A stretch of DNA of 64,000 bases. Source: Pictodentalium vernedei (Eukaryota; Mollusca; Scaphopoda; Dentaliida; Dentaliidae). This document shows positions 11,650-22,417 of the stretch, piece after piece. The stretch covers positions 258,516,291-258,580,290 of the forward strand of contig CM062290.1 in NCBI GenBank assembly GCA_031216915.1, given 5' to 3'. The position numbers and the translations under genes were made by a program. Position 1 is the first letter of the stretch. Every line of letters starts with the position of its first letter. Below the pieces are notes generated by a model. That model ran no database searches. It was not told where the DNA came from and was given only the letters and a program-made list of their open reading frames with translations.

Positions 11650-12600
11650 TTATTACAGACCGTAATATGTCCCCTAATCAACAGACCAGGCTGGTCATCA
11701 AATTTCCACCTGTAGACTCTTCGGTTAAGCTCAAATACCGAATACTGGCCAAATCAATTAATATCTGTTGAAGTTACATGTATTGTGCAAATGAACAAAA
11801 ATTCATTAAAGTCGACTAATTAGGAGTTGTAACTCTGCCCCTAATTATTGGACCGGGCTGGTTTTCAAAACTGACCGATAGATTATAAGGTTGAATTCAA
11901 ATACCTGATAATGGCTCAATCGATAAATATTTCTTCAAGTTATAACAGTAACGAATGAAAAATTTGTTAAAACTGACAAATTGGAAGCTGTGCCTTCGCC
12001 CATAATCATCAGACCAGGCTGGTTTTCAACCTTGACCTGTAGAACCTTTACTTATTTATTTATTTATTGGTGTTTAAGGTCACGTATTTCTGCACAATGG
12101 CTAATCATGACCACAACATGGAGATAAAGTCAAGGTCAGTCAATTGTTTATACCCCATGTTGCCTATTTTATAGGACTCGCACCCCAAGCATTAGTCACC
12201 GGGCCCTATTTTACCAGTGAAACAGAGCTTGTTTACCACAGTAAACAAGCACTTCTTCACTTCCTGGGGTTCCTGCAGGGGGATTTTTTACTTGAACTCA
12301 AATACCGGGTCTTGTCCCAATGAATGAATATTTGTTGAAGTTATCGTGACAGCAAACGAGAATTAGTTAATATTGACTAATTAGGAGCCATAATCCTAGT
12401 TCCTGATCATTGGATAGGGCTGGTTTTTTATCACAATCATAAAAGTGTTAAGAACAACTGATATATATCAAAGCAATTGGATAATATTTGTTGAGGCACA
12501 TTGTTACAGAATGTCAGAATGATGGAATGACAGAATGACGGATGGATACTGGTAACACTATATTTTCTGGGCCATGTTATGGCGGTGGCATAAAATTTTT
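11650..12600 (+). repeat. Tandem array of about 165-bp monomers, split by a retroposon
   Basis: Units share ATCAGACCAGGCTGGT, CAAATACCG..TA.TGG, TTGTTGAAGTTA and ACTAATTAGGAGC. The series is interrupted at 12054-12286 by a headless retroposon and resumes with TTGAACTCAAATACCGGGT. The array ends near GGGCCATGTTATGGCGGTGG. Confidence 0.65.
12054..12286 (-). mobile_element. Headless retroposon with TTATTTATTGGTGTTTAAGG tail
   Basis: The 3' end is on the left (TTTATTTATTTATTGG) and the 5' end on the right. It is flanked by the direct repeat TTTACTT (12047-12053 and 12287-12293), fitting a target-site duplication from retroposition. The tail (GTGACCTTAAACACCAATAA when read in the minus sense) is the same as that of several SINEs in the window, but no tRNA or 5S head is present. 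Other members lie at 19550-19670, 30076-30285, 60738-61026 and, split by insertions, at 29252-30070 and 61722-62245. Confidence 0.7.
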
Positions 12601-13056
12601 TGTGAGTGTCATTTTAAAGTTCAGTTGGGTAGATGGCTGAATGAATTTGCTCATTTTGCAATAAGTTAAATCTGGAGAATATCGTTTAATAAATATCATA
12701 ACATTCTGTCCACCTATTCTTTAGACATTTTCTGATGAAATTTATAAGGTTCTACTGAGTTTTGCTTTCTGAGGAGCCCAAAATGGTTGGTGCAACATGA
12801 AATGAATAAACCTGCCATTTTGTGCTGTTAAAGAAGAGACAAAAGTACTTCCAAAACTCAATTTCTTGGAAAATATGGAGTCCCCCCGGGAAATTAAAAT
12901 GTGGAAACTATAAAAATATTTAACTCTCAATCATGTAGAATTCAAATATTGCAGCTTCCATTTATCTGCCACTGAAATTGGCAAGACAAAATAGTATTCT
13001 GTAGGACTGACCCCTAAAGATCTACAGTACAATCACCGTGGATTGGTCGTAATCAA

Positions 13057-13242
13057 CACGTGGGCAGTTATGTCCATGCATGCATTTACCAGGTAATAAA
13101 AATCATCATTAGCAAAATTTTAATTAATGAAGCACTGGGTTGTACCCAGTGCTTTATTAATTTAAATTTTTGATGATTATTCCTGTAATTAGTGTTTGGA
13201 ATCTAATATTATTGCGTCCGTGGAAATATCGCCCACACATGG
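13057..13242. mobile_element. Foldback (long palindrome) element
   Basis: Left arm from CACGTGGGCAGTTATGTCC pairs with the right arm ending in ATCGCCCACACATGG. The centre AAGCACTGGGTTGTACCCAGTGCTT (about 13131-13155) is nearly perfect. No coding capacity; probably a MITE of unknown superfamily. Confidence 0.6.
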
Positions 13243-13344
13243 AAAGTGACCAGTCCATGACAACTGTACTGTACTGCCATTCTTTATCACTTTTTACTGC
13301 AACAAAACAGGTGCCTTAACATGCAGTCTATGGGTAAACTTTCA

Positions 13345-13455
13345 AGTTACATTTTAAGAACCTTAGCAGTAGTTTCTGGTAAGTCTTGGCTGCTTGTATA
13401 GGCAGCCAGACTTGTCTGGAAAAACCTGCAAAGCCACAAGATGTGAGCTGCCAAA
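13345..13455. mobile_element. Hairpin element, inverted relative of 41190-41300
   Basis: The core GTCTTGGCTGC...GCAGCCAGACTTG forms a stem, and the right flank CCTGCAAAGCCACAAG is the reverse complement of sequence left of the hairpin at 41222-41273. Two members in opposite orientation suggest a small foldback family. Confidence 0.5.
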
Positions 13456-13479
13456 GTGTAGTGTAACAGTGGAGGTAAT

Positions 13480-13900
13480 GTAACAGATCGAGAGAGAAGT
13501 GCAAGAGCTGAAGCGTGAACCATCAACCTCTAACACATAAAGCGACCGATTTACCACAAGACTAAGAGATCCATACCAGCCAGGGTGGTTGGTAAATGGC
13601 CTTTATACCTCGACTGCTACACTGCTCTCACATTCTTTTTGAGATTCACCAACTGTCAATCTCACCCCAGATTCCATCTCAGAGTGGTCGAAACACCAAC
13701 AGTGCTTCAACACAACATCCACAATGCCATCAACTGCTAAGGGCTGGCCAACGGAACCATGGTAATAGATCATGAGAGAAGTGCAAAAGCTCAAACCATA
13801 GACCTCTAGCATACAATGTGACTGATTTACTATGAGACTAAGAGATCCAGACCAGCCAGGCTGGTTGGTACTGTGAAATCCTTTTTGTTCGTGGAGGTCC
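13480..13900 (-). mobile_element. tRNA-like repeat pair, inverted relative to 14640-14990
   Basis: Two units (about 13480-13570 and 13757-13872) read on the minus strand share a TCTTAGTCT.GTGGTAAATC block resembling a Pol III A box followed by GAGGT.AAAG.TTGAGCC resembling a B box. The spacer (CAACAGTGCTTCAACACAAC) is complementary to that between the two units at 14640-14990. The tRNA resemblance is visual only. Confidence 0.45.
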
Positions 13901-14639
13901 ATTATTCGTGGATTTTCGTGGTCATATAAGGCACGAAATTAAGATCCCAATGAAATATTTACTCCAATAACCATTGATAAACCCTGCACATTTACTGAAG
14001 TTACTTCAGCAAAGTCAAGTTGTATCATCGATAGCTTATTTAGTGTTTGGATTTTTTATATATTATTGGCAATAAACATAGATAATACAAAGAACATCTA
14101 AATAATAAATAAATTATGCTTGGTACAAGTTTAATTCATTGAAACAATAGTGCAGTAAACCCAATAACATTGCATATGCGCATCATTTGTTTTATCCCCA
14201 GAACTAGTATATATATGGGTGGCATAATAATACATTGAGTAAACATATTTTAGGCTCAAGTAAAGTAAGATGGATTCATCACACATTCATTGCATAATTC
14301 TACAGATCCTCATTCAAAGGCTTCCCATGGCACAGTATACAGTAGATAATTAAATTATTGATACGCATACTAACTGGACCTATGGCTGTACAATACCCAA
14401 ACATGCATGGCAGGCATTGAATTATAAAGCAATGACAGCTTGCATTTGGCATCTCCTAGAATTATACTTTGTGGTCATGTGTAAAACATTGATTGGTGGT
14501 GGCTCATGAATTTGTGGGCCAAGTTGATCCACAAATTTAACCCCCAACGAAATCGTCATTTAGCGTCAAACCACGAAAATTGAGACCAACGAAATTAGAA
14601 CCATTTACAGTATATGGCCTTTATAATTCGGCTGCTACA

Positions 14640-14990
14640 GTATAAATGCCATTATCCAACCAGTCTGGTAGGTCCAGATCTCTAAGTCTCATGGGAAATT
14701 GATCGCTTTGTTGCTAGAGGTCAAAGGTTTGAGCCTCGGCTCCTACACTTCTCTCTTGGTCTGTTACATTGGTGCCTTTGAGCAGTCCTCAGAAGTGGCT
14801 GTTGTGCTGAAGCATGGTGGATGCTTCAACTGTTTTGAGGTGGAGGTATCAAGGCCATTTACCAACCAGCCTGGTTGGTCTGAATCTCTTTGGTCTTGTG
14901 GTAGGAAAATCAGTCACTTTGGGTGCTAGAGGTCAAAAGTTCAAGCCTTGGCTCCTACACTTGTCTCTCGATTTGTCACAGTAGAAAAAG
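14640..14990 (+). mobile_element. tRNA-like repeat pair
   Basis: Units at about 14665-14775 and 14875-14975 share CAGTCTGGTAGGTC or CAGCCTGGTTGGTC, TCT.AGTCTCATGG, GCTAGAGGTCAAAGGTTTGAGCC and GGCTCCTACACTT. They match the minus-strand pair at 13480-13900, giving an inverted arrangement about 0.75 kb apart. Confidence 0.45.
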
Positions 14991-15708
14991 TGTTTAAATA
15001 TCTCCAGTCCAGTAGGGATTTAGTGAGAAAGGGTTAGAATGGATCCTACTGGCAACAGAACAGAAACACACTGGTACCAATGGTTAACAGTGACAGATGA
15101 TTTTACAATGTTTATCTAAGGAAGAAAGATGTTATATATTGAAAATGGGAACAAAACAATCTTCTTACATCAGAAGATAATCTACTTTACCAAGACAGGT
15201 TTATGAAGATCTGCTAATAAAATCAGCATTTACAGCAAAACAGTATGTTGGTGGATGAAATATAAAAAAAGCGTATCACTAAGCGATATGAAACACATTT
15301 GGAGGCAGTGATTAAACTTTTTTCTGCCCATTAAGAATTAACTATGATCAGGGACACCATGCCAACAGGGAAATTAAATGTGAATGTATCAAACAGTTTT
15401 TTACAAATTACTGGCACATGTCAGACAAGATTCTTCCTGTAAGGTACATCTAATTATAAAAACCTTACATAGGGAACAAGTATCAATCTTTGATATCTGC
15501 AGGTATTTCAGCTTGCATCTAATTAAACTGGAAAGTGTGGTGTTTGAAATCACTAGAAGCAAATTGACACTTGAGAACTCCAGATTATAACTTGTTACAC
15601 TCTCTCTTATTTTATACTTGATTGTTTAACCCTCTTCAGCCTAAGAACACAATACTGAAATTTTAAACACCAATTTCTTCTCTTCATAGCATTGGGAATT
15701 GAATCAAA

Positions 15709-15755
15709 TCAATCTTGTTTGACAGAGCTCAATGAGCTCTGTCAAACAAGATTGA
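15709..15755. repeat. Perfect 23-bp palindrome with 1-nt loop
   Basis: Left arm starts TCAATCTTGTTTGACAGAGC; the right arm 15733-15755 is its exact reverse complement, with a single A at the centre. Diverged relatives of this centre are at 29104-29148, 39509-39556 and 46743-46797. Confidence 0.95.
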
Positions 15756-15758
15756 ATT

Positions 15759-15824
15759 TATTTATTTATTTATTTATTGGTGTTTAAAGTCACATACTTA
15801 TGCACAATGGCTAATCATGATCGT
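15759..15824 (-). mobile_element. Extremely 5'-truncated SINE tail (66 bp) with 9-bp target duplication
   Basis: Contains only the TTATTTATTTATTGGTG tail and the next about 40 bases (CACAATGGCTAATCATGATC). Flanked by GATTGAATT at 15750-15758 and 15825-15833. This is the expected product of target-primed reverse transcription that stopped early. Confidence 0.8.
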
Positions 15825-15912
15825 GATTGAATTGATTACATTCATAACTGCATTTTGGGAAAAATTTGTGGTTTGAAATTACGATGTTTGGACATCAGAG
15901 TGCAGAGGGTTA

Positions 15913-16060
15913 ACCATTTACCTAATGTAACAGCCATATCCATCCATCCAGTCCTGTTCACAAAATTAGCTGTGCTTCATTTCTGTCAACACAACAAGAA
16001 GGGTCTTGCAAATATAGAATTTACACTTGAATGGAAAATTGAATAAAATATTTACCCCAA
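15913..16060. mobile_element. Left half of a family-1 TA-flanked MITE
   Basis: ACCATTTACCTAATGTAAC followed by CAGTCCTGTTCACAAAATTAG matches the left arms at 47797 and 30436. The right terminus is not found. It abuts the TA of the preceding MITE. Confidence 0.45.
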
Positions 16061-16420
16061 AATTCCGATCCAAATGAATATAAAACATCCAATAGGGATG
16101 AGAGCATATTTTTTTGTTCATGCCCCATGTGGCATATCCATAAAGATGGGGCTGGTGTTACGGTGTGTAATAACAATAATGGTAACAGAAAGAAATCTAA
16201 GATCCAGCAACAATAGCTCCAATTTTACTGTTCTGAAATCCAATAAAAAAAAATAATAATTTGAAAGAAAAATGGTACAGAATCTTTTATACTATTTGTT
16301 TTACAGAAAAATAAAACAAAAATACCTATCAGTTAGTCCAAAATAGAGTTCAATTGAATCCAGTAATTCCAATAAAGCACTCAGCAAAATTCAAATGGAA
16401 TTAATAACCAAAAAGTCTAA

Positions 16421-16635
16421 GCGATCGATTTGGACTCCCACGTTGTGTCCTTGGGCAAATCTAACCCTGCCTGTGCTGCAATGCAGAGTTACGTTGTTGG
16501 GGAGCAGCTACTCATCATTGCTCGGTGGTTCTCTCCGGGTACTCTGGCTTCCTCCACCTGTAAAACTGTCACTGACATGATATGACCTTGGCTGTTAAAG
16601 TGTTGTTAAAGCTTAATAAATAAATAGATAAATAT
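16421..16635 (+). mobile_element. 5S-type SINE fragment, 5'-truncated and internally deleted
   Basis: Starts at AAGCGATCGATTTGGACTCC, the segment that directly follows the 5S-derived head in 16910-17340, and runs through TTGTGTCCTTGGGCAA. It then jumps to CTAACCCTGCC, so about 110 bp are missing. The rest (CTCCGGGTACTCTGGCTTCC, CACCTGTAAAACTGTCA, TTAATAAATAAATAG tail) is the common SINE body and tail. Confidence 0.75.
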
Positions 16636-16909
16636 GCTCCCCAGGTAGAAAACACAACTGAATCCTAGTTTTTCACAAGAATAAATCCGGGTTCACAAAA
16701 CGAGAATAAATTCTTTTTCAAACTTTGGAAACACTTTCAATACATAATGATTCTCAGGTAACAAAATAATATTCTGTAAAATATATATTGTTGTCTATAA
16801 TAATACACTGTCCTGTAATAATAATCCTCAATATTCAATGAATGCTGAATGTATGAACAGTAGTCACTTCTCAATGCTACATGAGATGAATGAATGTCAG
16901 AAGTCTATT

Positions 16910-17340
16910 ATTTATTTATTTATTCATTTATTTATTTATTTATTTATTTATTTATTAGGGTTTAACAGCACTTTAACAGCTAAGGTCATATCATGTGTGG
17001 TGACAGTTTTACGGGTGGAGGAAGCCGGAGTACCCGGAGAGAACTACCGAGCAATGATGAGCAGCTGCCAGCTCCCCAACATCGTAACTCTGCAAAGCAG
17101 CACAGGCAAGGTTAGATTGGTTGAAGACAAGCGCACCATCGACGTGCAGTATGCCTTAGTACACGGCATCATCGTGACCCCATGTGGATAATCGGGGTGA
17201 GGTGCCTTGCCCAAGAACACAATGCGGGAGTCCAAATTGATCGCTCAGATGGTCACCTATCCAAGGACTAACCGGGCTCAACGTTGCTTAACTTCGGTGA
17301 TCTGACGAGAATCGGTTACAGCAACGCCACCGCACCCCCA
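16910..17340 (-). mobile_element. 5S-rRNA-derived SINE (SINE3-type), full-length copy
   Basis: Read on the minus strand, the head at 17331-17241 resembles the 3' half of 5S rRNA: GATCACCGAAGTTAAGCAAC, then GCCCGGTTAGTCCTTGGAT, then GGTGACC. These are the Pol III box A, intermediate element and box C of 5S genes. It is followed by TTCTTGGGCAAGGCAC, then the body shared with tRNA-headed SINEs in this window, then a TTTATT-rich tail. The flanking direct repeats AGAAGTCTATT (16899-16909) and AGAAATCTATT (17341-17351) form an 11-bp target duplication with one mismatch. 5S-headed SINEs are an established class (SINE3); this subfamily is not one I can name. Confidence 0.9.
17241..17289 (-). promoter_or_regulatory. 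5S-type internal Pol III promoter of the SINE
   Basis: Minus-strand order: box A like AAGCAACGTTGAGCCCGG (17289-17268), intermediate element TCCTTGGATAGG (17267-17256), box C like GGTGACCATCTGAGCGA (17257-17241). Spacing matches a 5S rRNA gene. Substitutions in box C suggest reduced activity. Confidence 0.75.
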
Positions 17341-17351
17341 AGAAATCTATT

Positions 17352-18519
17352 GACAGAGACTTATTATACAGTCTTCAAATAGAAAGTTCCACAATAAGAA
17401 ATTTCTCCAATGTTCTATTGTTCCATTAATTGCTAATTGGCTGAATTAAATCACCTCATCAAGTTTCTAGATCATTCTATCTAATTTCAAGTAAACAAAT
17501 GTGATCCAAATTAGTGATCAAACAGAATTTTCAACGGAGAATTGAAAAAAGAAAGCAGACTTAACATGTCCATCAAAGAAAGCTCAGCCCACCAAGTAAG
17601 TGACACCACATCATCATAATGATCAGTTAAATGTTGTTATTTTCCCTGGTATATGTCACAAGTACTCGTGCCCCCATAATATTTATATATACCATCATGG
17701 GGGCACGTCAGTATCGATTCAAAAATTCTATCAGATATCATTTTCTTTCAATTACTAAGTTTGTGCCTGTGGTCTATGTTTGTTCAGAAAAATACTAGGG
17801 TTTACTGGGAATTCCTCATTGACGTAATCAATTTTGTGTCACGTGATGTTAACACTTCCAAGTTTGAAAATTTTTAGTGTCAATAAATTCCACATCGATA
17901 ATAGAATTATTGGATTTAAAATGGCAACAATTAACATGGATTATCAACAATTTGTTCACAGTAGCTTGATTCAGTACAGAGTTTAGGTATGACAACGTCC
18001 ATTTCATGAGATAATATGCGAGTGTAAAGTCAAAGTTACTGCCTATTTTCGTGATATGAACAATGAATATGAAGGATAACTGGTACCAAGAAATGTTATG
18101 TTCCCCTCGCGGACCAATATCATCATTCAGTGGTATGATGTACATGGCTAAAAAATAGTTGACTATGAAAAATAATAGTCGACTGTAGCACCTTCCGATG
18201 GTTAGTCAACTTGATAAATCGAATAGTCGTGGCAGCCTAAATATGGGTACTCAATTAATAATCGGAATCAGAATCAGATGATTATGTCTCTGAATAATCA
18301 GTTCATGGGCCTATGATATAATTGGCTGATCACTAATCAAAATAAACAATCAGTGAGCTAAAAATAGATGCTGTATAACAGTACATGTAAACATGCTGAT
18401 AGGTACATTCAAAGGTCACTCAGAGCAAATAAGTGATCAATCAAGCCAAAGCCTGCATACTTTAAATCAAAATAATTTTGGTAAATATAAATTTGTTTAC
18501 AATTATTAACCAAAGACAT
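17352..18519. other. Unassigned stretch with one hairpin and one hAT-like tract
   Basis: A stem GTGCCCCCAT...ATGGGGGCAC occurs at about 17669-17706. At 18150-18240 the sequence AGTCGACTGTAGC...TAGTCAAC...TAGTCGTGGCAGCC resembles 55440-55507 and the ends of some hAT elements, but no partner end is visible. Nothing else is recognised. Confidence 0.35.
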
Positions 18520-19190
18520 ATCAATTCTGACATAATAATAGGGGCCAAAAATGGGATGGAGAATGTAAACCTGATTTGTTCACACTGTGATGGCTCAAGT
18601 CCCAACTGATAAAATATTCAAACCACATTATCAAGGCATGCCTTCCTGGAATATTTTTCTGTTCATCACCCATGTGGCATATTGAGCCAAGAGACTCGTG
18701 AATATGGGTTGAGATAGGGGAGATAGGGATATGAACCTGATTTGTTTCCACTGTGATTGCTCAAGGCCCAGCTGATAAAATATTCCATCCACATCATCAA
18801 ACCATGCCTTCCTGGAATATTTTTCTGTTCCTCCCCATGTGGCATATTGAGGCAAGAGGACTCAAGGAGATGGGGTTGGGATAGGAGGGAGTGATGTAGT
18901 AAACCTGACTTGTTCTCAGTGTGATAACTCGACTCCCAATTGATAAAATATTCCATCCACATTATCAAGGCATGCCTTACTGGAATATTTTTCTGTTCAT
19001 GACCCATGTAGCATATTGAGGCAAGAGAATTCACAGAAATGGGGTTGGAAAAGGGGGTGGGGTGGGAGGGAGGGAGGGGGGTGGTGAGGGTAATCCTGAT
19101 GTGTTCCCACTGTGATGGCTCATGTTCCAACTGATAAAATATTCTGATCACATTATCAAGACATGCCTTAATGGAATGCTTCATGATGTG
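18520..19190. repeat. Tandem array, about 165-190-bp unit, four copies
   Basis: Each unit has CTGATAAAATATTC.A.CC followed by CACATTATCAAGGCATGCCT, TGGAATATTTTTCTGTTC, CATGTGGCATATTGAG and GATTTGTTC.CA.TGTGAT. Unit anchors lie near 18609, 18774, 18943 and 19133. Minus-strand open frames across it (for example 19184-18666) are read-through of the repeat, not a gene. Confidence 0.8.
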
Positions 19191-19307
19191 GTTGGATTAG
19201 TCTTAAGGTTACAGTTCAAGATCTCAAAACATTCTGCATTGCTTTAACCATATTAACCCTAAGCACAAGGGAAGTTAAAAACCGAGCAACTAATTCTATT
19301 AACCATT

Positions 19308-19480
19308 TACCAAACAAACTGGATATTAAAATTTATTATTTTCATCATTGTTTTTAAAATTTGTTCAGCTAATTTCAAGAAAGCCAAATCATATGTACCC
19401 CCACATTGGAACGAGCTTGAGGAGATTGTTCCAATGAGGGGACAAATGAAAAAGGTTTTCTTGAGGCAAGAAAAAAAACT
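19308..19480. mobile_element. Degenerate family-1 foldback MITE
   Basis: Left end TTAACCATTTACC next to TA, and a central palindrome ACATTGGAACGAGCTTG...GATTGTTCCAATG at about 19403-19438. The right terminus has decayed. Confidence 0.5.
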
Positions 19481-19549
19481 ATAATGGTGGGGGAAGATAT
19501 TCAGGGCAGGGGGAAGATATCCTAGGATAAGGGTGGGGGTGGGTGGCAG

Positions 19550-19670
19550 ATATTCTGTTACACCGGGTCCTATTTTACTAGTAAAGCATAACTTGTTTAC
19601 CACAGTAAACAAGTACTACTCCACTTTCCTCCTGGCATTCCTTCGTGGGGAGAGGGGGGCTTCTGCAGCG
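19550..19670 (-). mobile_element. Fragment of the headless retroposon
   Basis: ACACCGGGTCCTATTTTAC, then CTTGTTTACCACAGTAAACAAG, match 12190-12255. The tail side is missing. Confidence 0.6.
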
Positions 19671-19899
19671 GGGCATTCTAGTTACATGGGGATGCAATGC
19701 CAACCTTTCAGTCGAGTTAGTCCCTTTGGGTCTGACATGCAAAACCTGTGGAACAAGACAGTCTATGACATCCATATCCCCCACTGCCTTTTATGTTATA
19801 ATAGAAATAATCTCATCATCGACCTGTACAAGTATTCATACCCAATAATGTCACTCATCAAATATCATTTAATTTTTTTAATTGCAACTGAAGATATCT

Positions 19900-20625
19900 T
19901 CCAAAAACCTGCAATTTTGGTAAATTCAAATTCGACAAAGGCTATAACTCTGGAAAAATTATTTGAATCAAAACTTCCTTTCCAAACGCACATGTACACA
20001 TCATACTCATACTACACACCAAGTTTCATAAAAATCCAATAAAAAATGCAGGAGTTAAGTGGACAAGCATTTGTGATGAAAACTTTGCTATTTCCAAGGG
20101 CCATAACCACGCAAAATTTGTTGCATCAAAAATTCTTGACCACATGCACATCTACACTTAATACTGATACTTCAGACCAAGTTTCATAAAAATCCAATAA
20201 AAAATGTAGGAGGAGTTAAGCAGACAAGCCTTTGTGATGGAAATTTTGCTATTTCCAAGTGCCATAACCATGCAAAAATCATTGCATTGAAAATTCCTGA
20301 CCACATGCACATCTACACTTGATACTGATACTTCAGACCAAGTTTCATAAAAATCCAATAAAAAATGTAGGAGGAGTTAAGCGGACAAGACTTTGTGATG
20401 GAAATTGGCTATTTCCAAGGCTGTAACCATGCAAAATACATCGCATCAAAAATTCCTGACCACATGCACATCTACACTTGATACTGATACTTCAGATCAA
20501 GTTTCGTAAAAAAGCTGTAGGTGGAGTTAAGCGAACAAAGTTTGTGATGGAAGGATGGATGCACAGAAGAACACCATTTCAATATCTCCCTCCCGACTTA
20601 GTCAGCGGGGGATAGTTAGGAATTT
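19900..20625 (+). repeat. Tandem array of about 159-bp monomers
   Basis: AAGTTTCATAAAAATCCAAT recurs at 20021, 20179, 20340 and (as GTTTCGTAAAA) 20499. Other shared blocks are GCTATTTCCAAGG, CCATAACCA.GCAAAA and TTCCTGACCACATGCACATC. The array ends with AGAAGAACACCATTTC and CAGCGGGGGATAGTTAGG, a pearl-like 3' end. Confidence 0.8.
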
Positions 20626-20639
20626 AATTCATATTGCAG

Positions 20640-20800
20640 CTGCATATTGGTGTTTTAAGATAATTTTCAGCATCTTTGTCTACATCATGACTGCAACAAA
20701 GGTATGAAGTCAACTTTGCCAGTCCTTGATACTGATGCTACCCACTTTAGAGGATCTCCACCCTAGGCATTGGTTCTGGTGTACCACTTCATCTTCCGCC
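20640..20800 (-). mobile_element. Diverged headless retroposon fragment
   Basis: TTGGTGTTTTAAGATAATTTTCAGCATCTTTG, TACATCATGACTGCAAC and CCCACTTTAGAGGATCTCCA match the series at 29514-29620 and 61722-61800. Confidence 0.5.
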
Positions 20801-20899
20801 TGGGTATCTTCCACCTGATGATGAAACAGTTTATTGTTATAGATTCATGTTTATTCTCTTGCATTTCTTTCAAATACGATTCTCAATTAAAAAAAAGTG

Positions 20900-21418
20900 C
20901 AAATGCCAAGGATGGCTATGCCCCGTCCCCCACTGCCAAGCATGAATTTCTAGTCATTTATCTTTGTTGATATTGAATTAATAAATACCTTATCTTATCT
21001 CTATTAAACCATAGTACCAATACAGCACGCCACCAAATGTGTCCATGGGACACTAATGCCCCCACTTTATGATACCAATATCAACATGTCTTCTAAGTCG
21101 GAAAAGGGTCATAACTCTGCCAAAAAATATTGAACCAAGCCCACTATCAATCAAAACCTGTATTATTTGGTTATAAACCGATGCATAAAACTTTGTTCAT
21201 TTCGTTCAGTCAAACTAAAGTTATCATTCAGAAACCATATTCAGGACAGATGTAGAGGCATACAGATGGACATACATATGTACAGATGGATGGACAGACA
21301 GATGGATGCTCTGACAGACAGACAGATGGACAGACACTCCAACAGACAGATGGATGGATGGATGGATGGATGGATGGATAACACTTAATGCCCCTGCACC
21401 AAATTGGTGGGGGCATAA
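20900..21418 (+). mobile_element. Pearl-like element with ATGG/ACAG microsatellite tail
   Basis: Starts with AATGCCAAGGATGGCTATGCC and has one core monomer (AAAAGGGTCATAACTCTGCC). The tetranucleotide tract at 21262-21382 mixes GATGGACAGACA and GGATGGATGG units. It ends AACACTTAATGCCCC...GGTGGGGGCATAAAA. A shorter relative lacking most of the microsatellite is at 25845-26167. Confidence 0.65.
21262..21382 (+). repeat. Compound tetranucleotide microsatellite
   Basis: GGAC/GACAGACA units change to a pure run of GGAT units (21348-21378). Open frames through it on either strand are artefacts of the repeat. Confidence 0.9.
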
Positions 21419-21754
21419 AAACTGAGATACTATTATTTATCTCTTGCTTGGGAACTGTTCTCTTATGGTGTTGGTTTTTAATAAAGTTCTAATTATAGTA
21501 TAGTCACCTTCGACCTTATGGATACAAACGCACAAATTGAGATGGTTCTTCTTTTTTCTTATGTAGGTTTGGCCCAGTTTTGACTGTCGTTTTCACTTGA
21601 AAACCAATAAGTGCTATTTTTAGTAACAGTGAACATGACCTTTTGATGACAATTCTGAAAATTGACAGGGTTTTTTCTCCGTCCATACAGGTATATATCC
21701 TGTATAGAAATAAAGTTATCATTAATATGTGTGAAACACACAGGCTATTGTTTT

Positions 21755-21830
21755 TGTATGGCTTCTTTTTCTTTTCTTTTTTTTCTTTTTCTTCTTCCCT
21801 CTTCTTTTTCTTATTCTCCTGTCTTCTATG
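21755..21830 (+). repeat. Pyrimidine-rich T/C tract
   Basis: About 75 bases almost entirely T and C, with TTTTTCTTTTC and CTTCTTCCC blocks. Confidence 0.8.
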
Positions 21831-21889
21831 CACTTCCTTGTCTGCACGAAAAGTTGAAAAAAACAGTCAGAAGTTCATGGCCACCTATG

Positions 21890-22215
21890 TTTTTCAGATT
21901 CCTAGGGCATCAAGGGTGTCCATAGGGGTGTTTTGAAAGTGGGTCGCACTCATATCTCAAGCATTGTGTGACATATATACCTGGAACCAACACCAAATGA
22001 GTCGAAACTCAATGGAGGTTCAAACTATGGGTTAAGGTCACTGAGGTCACCTAGGGGTCATTGAGAGCATTGTTCAGAATTGCTGGATATCACATTGTTT
22101 GATTCCTTAATGCATTCCCAAAAGTCCATACATGCATTTTTAGGTAAAACTAAATGAGTCGACACTCGATTGGGGATCATTGAGTGCATTTTTCAGAATT
22201 GCTGGAAATCACATT
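21890..22215 (-). repeat. Inverted relative of the 42.2-43.2 kb tandem array
   Basis: GAAAGTGGGTCGCACTCATA, CACCAAATGAGTCGA.ACTC and TTCAGAATTGCTGGA.ATCACAT are reverse complements of blocks at 42370-43200. About one and a half units are present. Confidence 0.7.
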
Positions 22216-22237
22216 TTTTGGACTCCTAGTGCATTCC

Positions 22238-22396
22238 CTTGATCGAAACCCTTTGAATGTTGTGGACATATCTGCCTTTTCTGGTTTCTTGGAAAAATTG
22301 ATCTGATTCCTGAATGAATATCTTCAAATACTGTTAACGAAAACCTGTTTCCGATTTCTTCAAAACTATTTTATCCCCGAAAATAAGCCTCCATAG
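22238..22396 (+). repeat. About 160-bp dispersed direct repeat (pair with 23972-24132)
   Basis: CTTGATCGAA, TGCCTTTTCTGGTTTCTTG, GATTCCTGAATGAATATCTT, AAATACTGTTAACGAAAA and AATAAGCCTCCAT occur in the same order at 23972-24132. Confidence 0.75.
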
Positions 22397-22417
22397 TATT
22401 CAATTACATTTATAGAA

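Larger units (their letters stand above)
15629..15910. mobile_element. TA-flanked foldback MITE (family 2) with a retroposon stub inside
   Basis: Terminal inverted repeats begin ACCCTCTTCAGCC and end GTGCAGAGGGT, each next to TA (15627-15628, 15911-15912). The centre is a perfect 23-bp stem (15709-15731 with 15733-15755). A 66-bp retroposon tail interrupts the right arm at 15759-15824. TA duplication plus short inverted ends is the signature of Tc1/mariner-type MITEs, but the family is not otherwise assigned. Confidence 0.7.

Noticed and set aside
17241-17331. Functional 5S rRNA gene
   Set aside because: Only the 3' half of 5S is present, with substitutions, fused to a SINE body and flanked by target duplications.
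18666-19184. 172-codon minus-strand frame
   Set aside because: It follows a 165-190-bp tandem repeat, so the peptide is just repeated monomers.
21167-21388. Frame rich in Met, Asp and Arg repeats
   Set aside because: Translation of a GGAT/GACA microsatellite.
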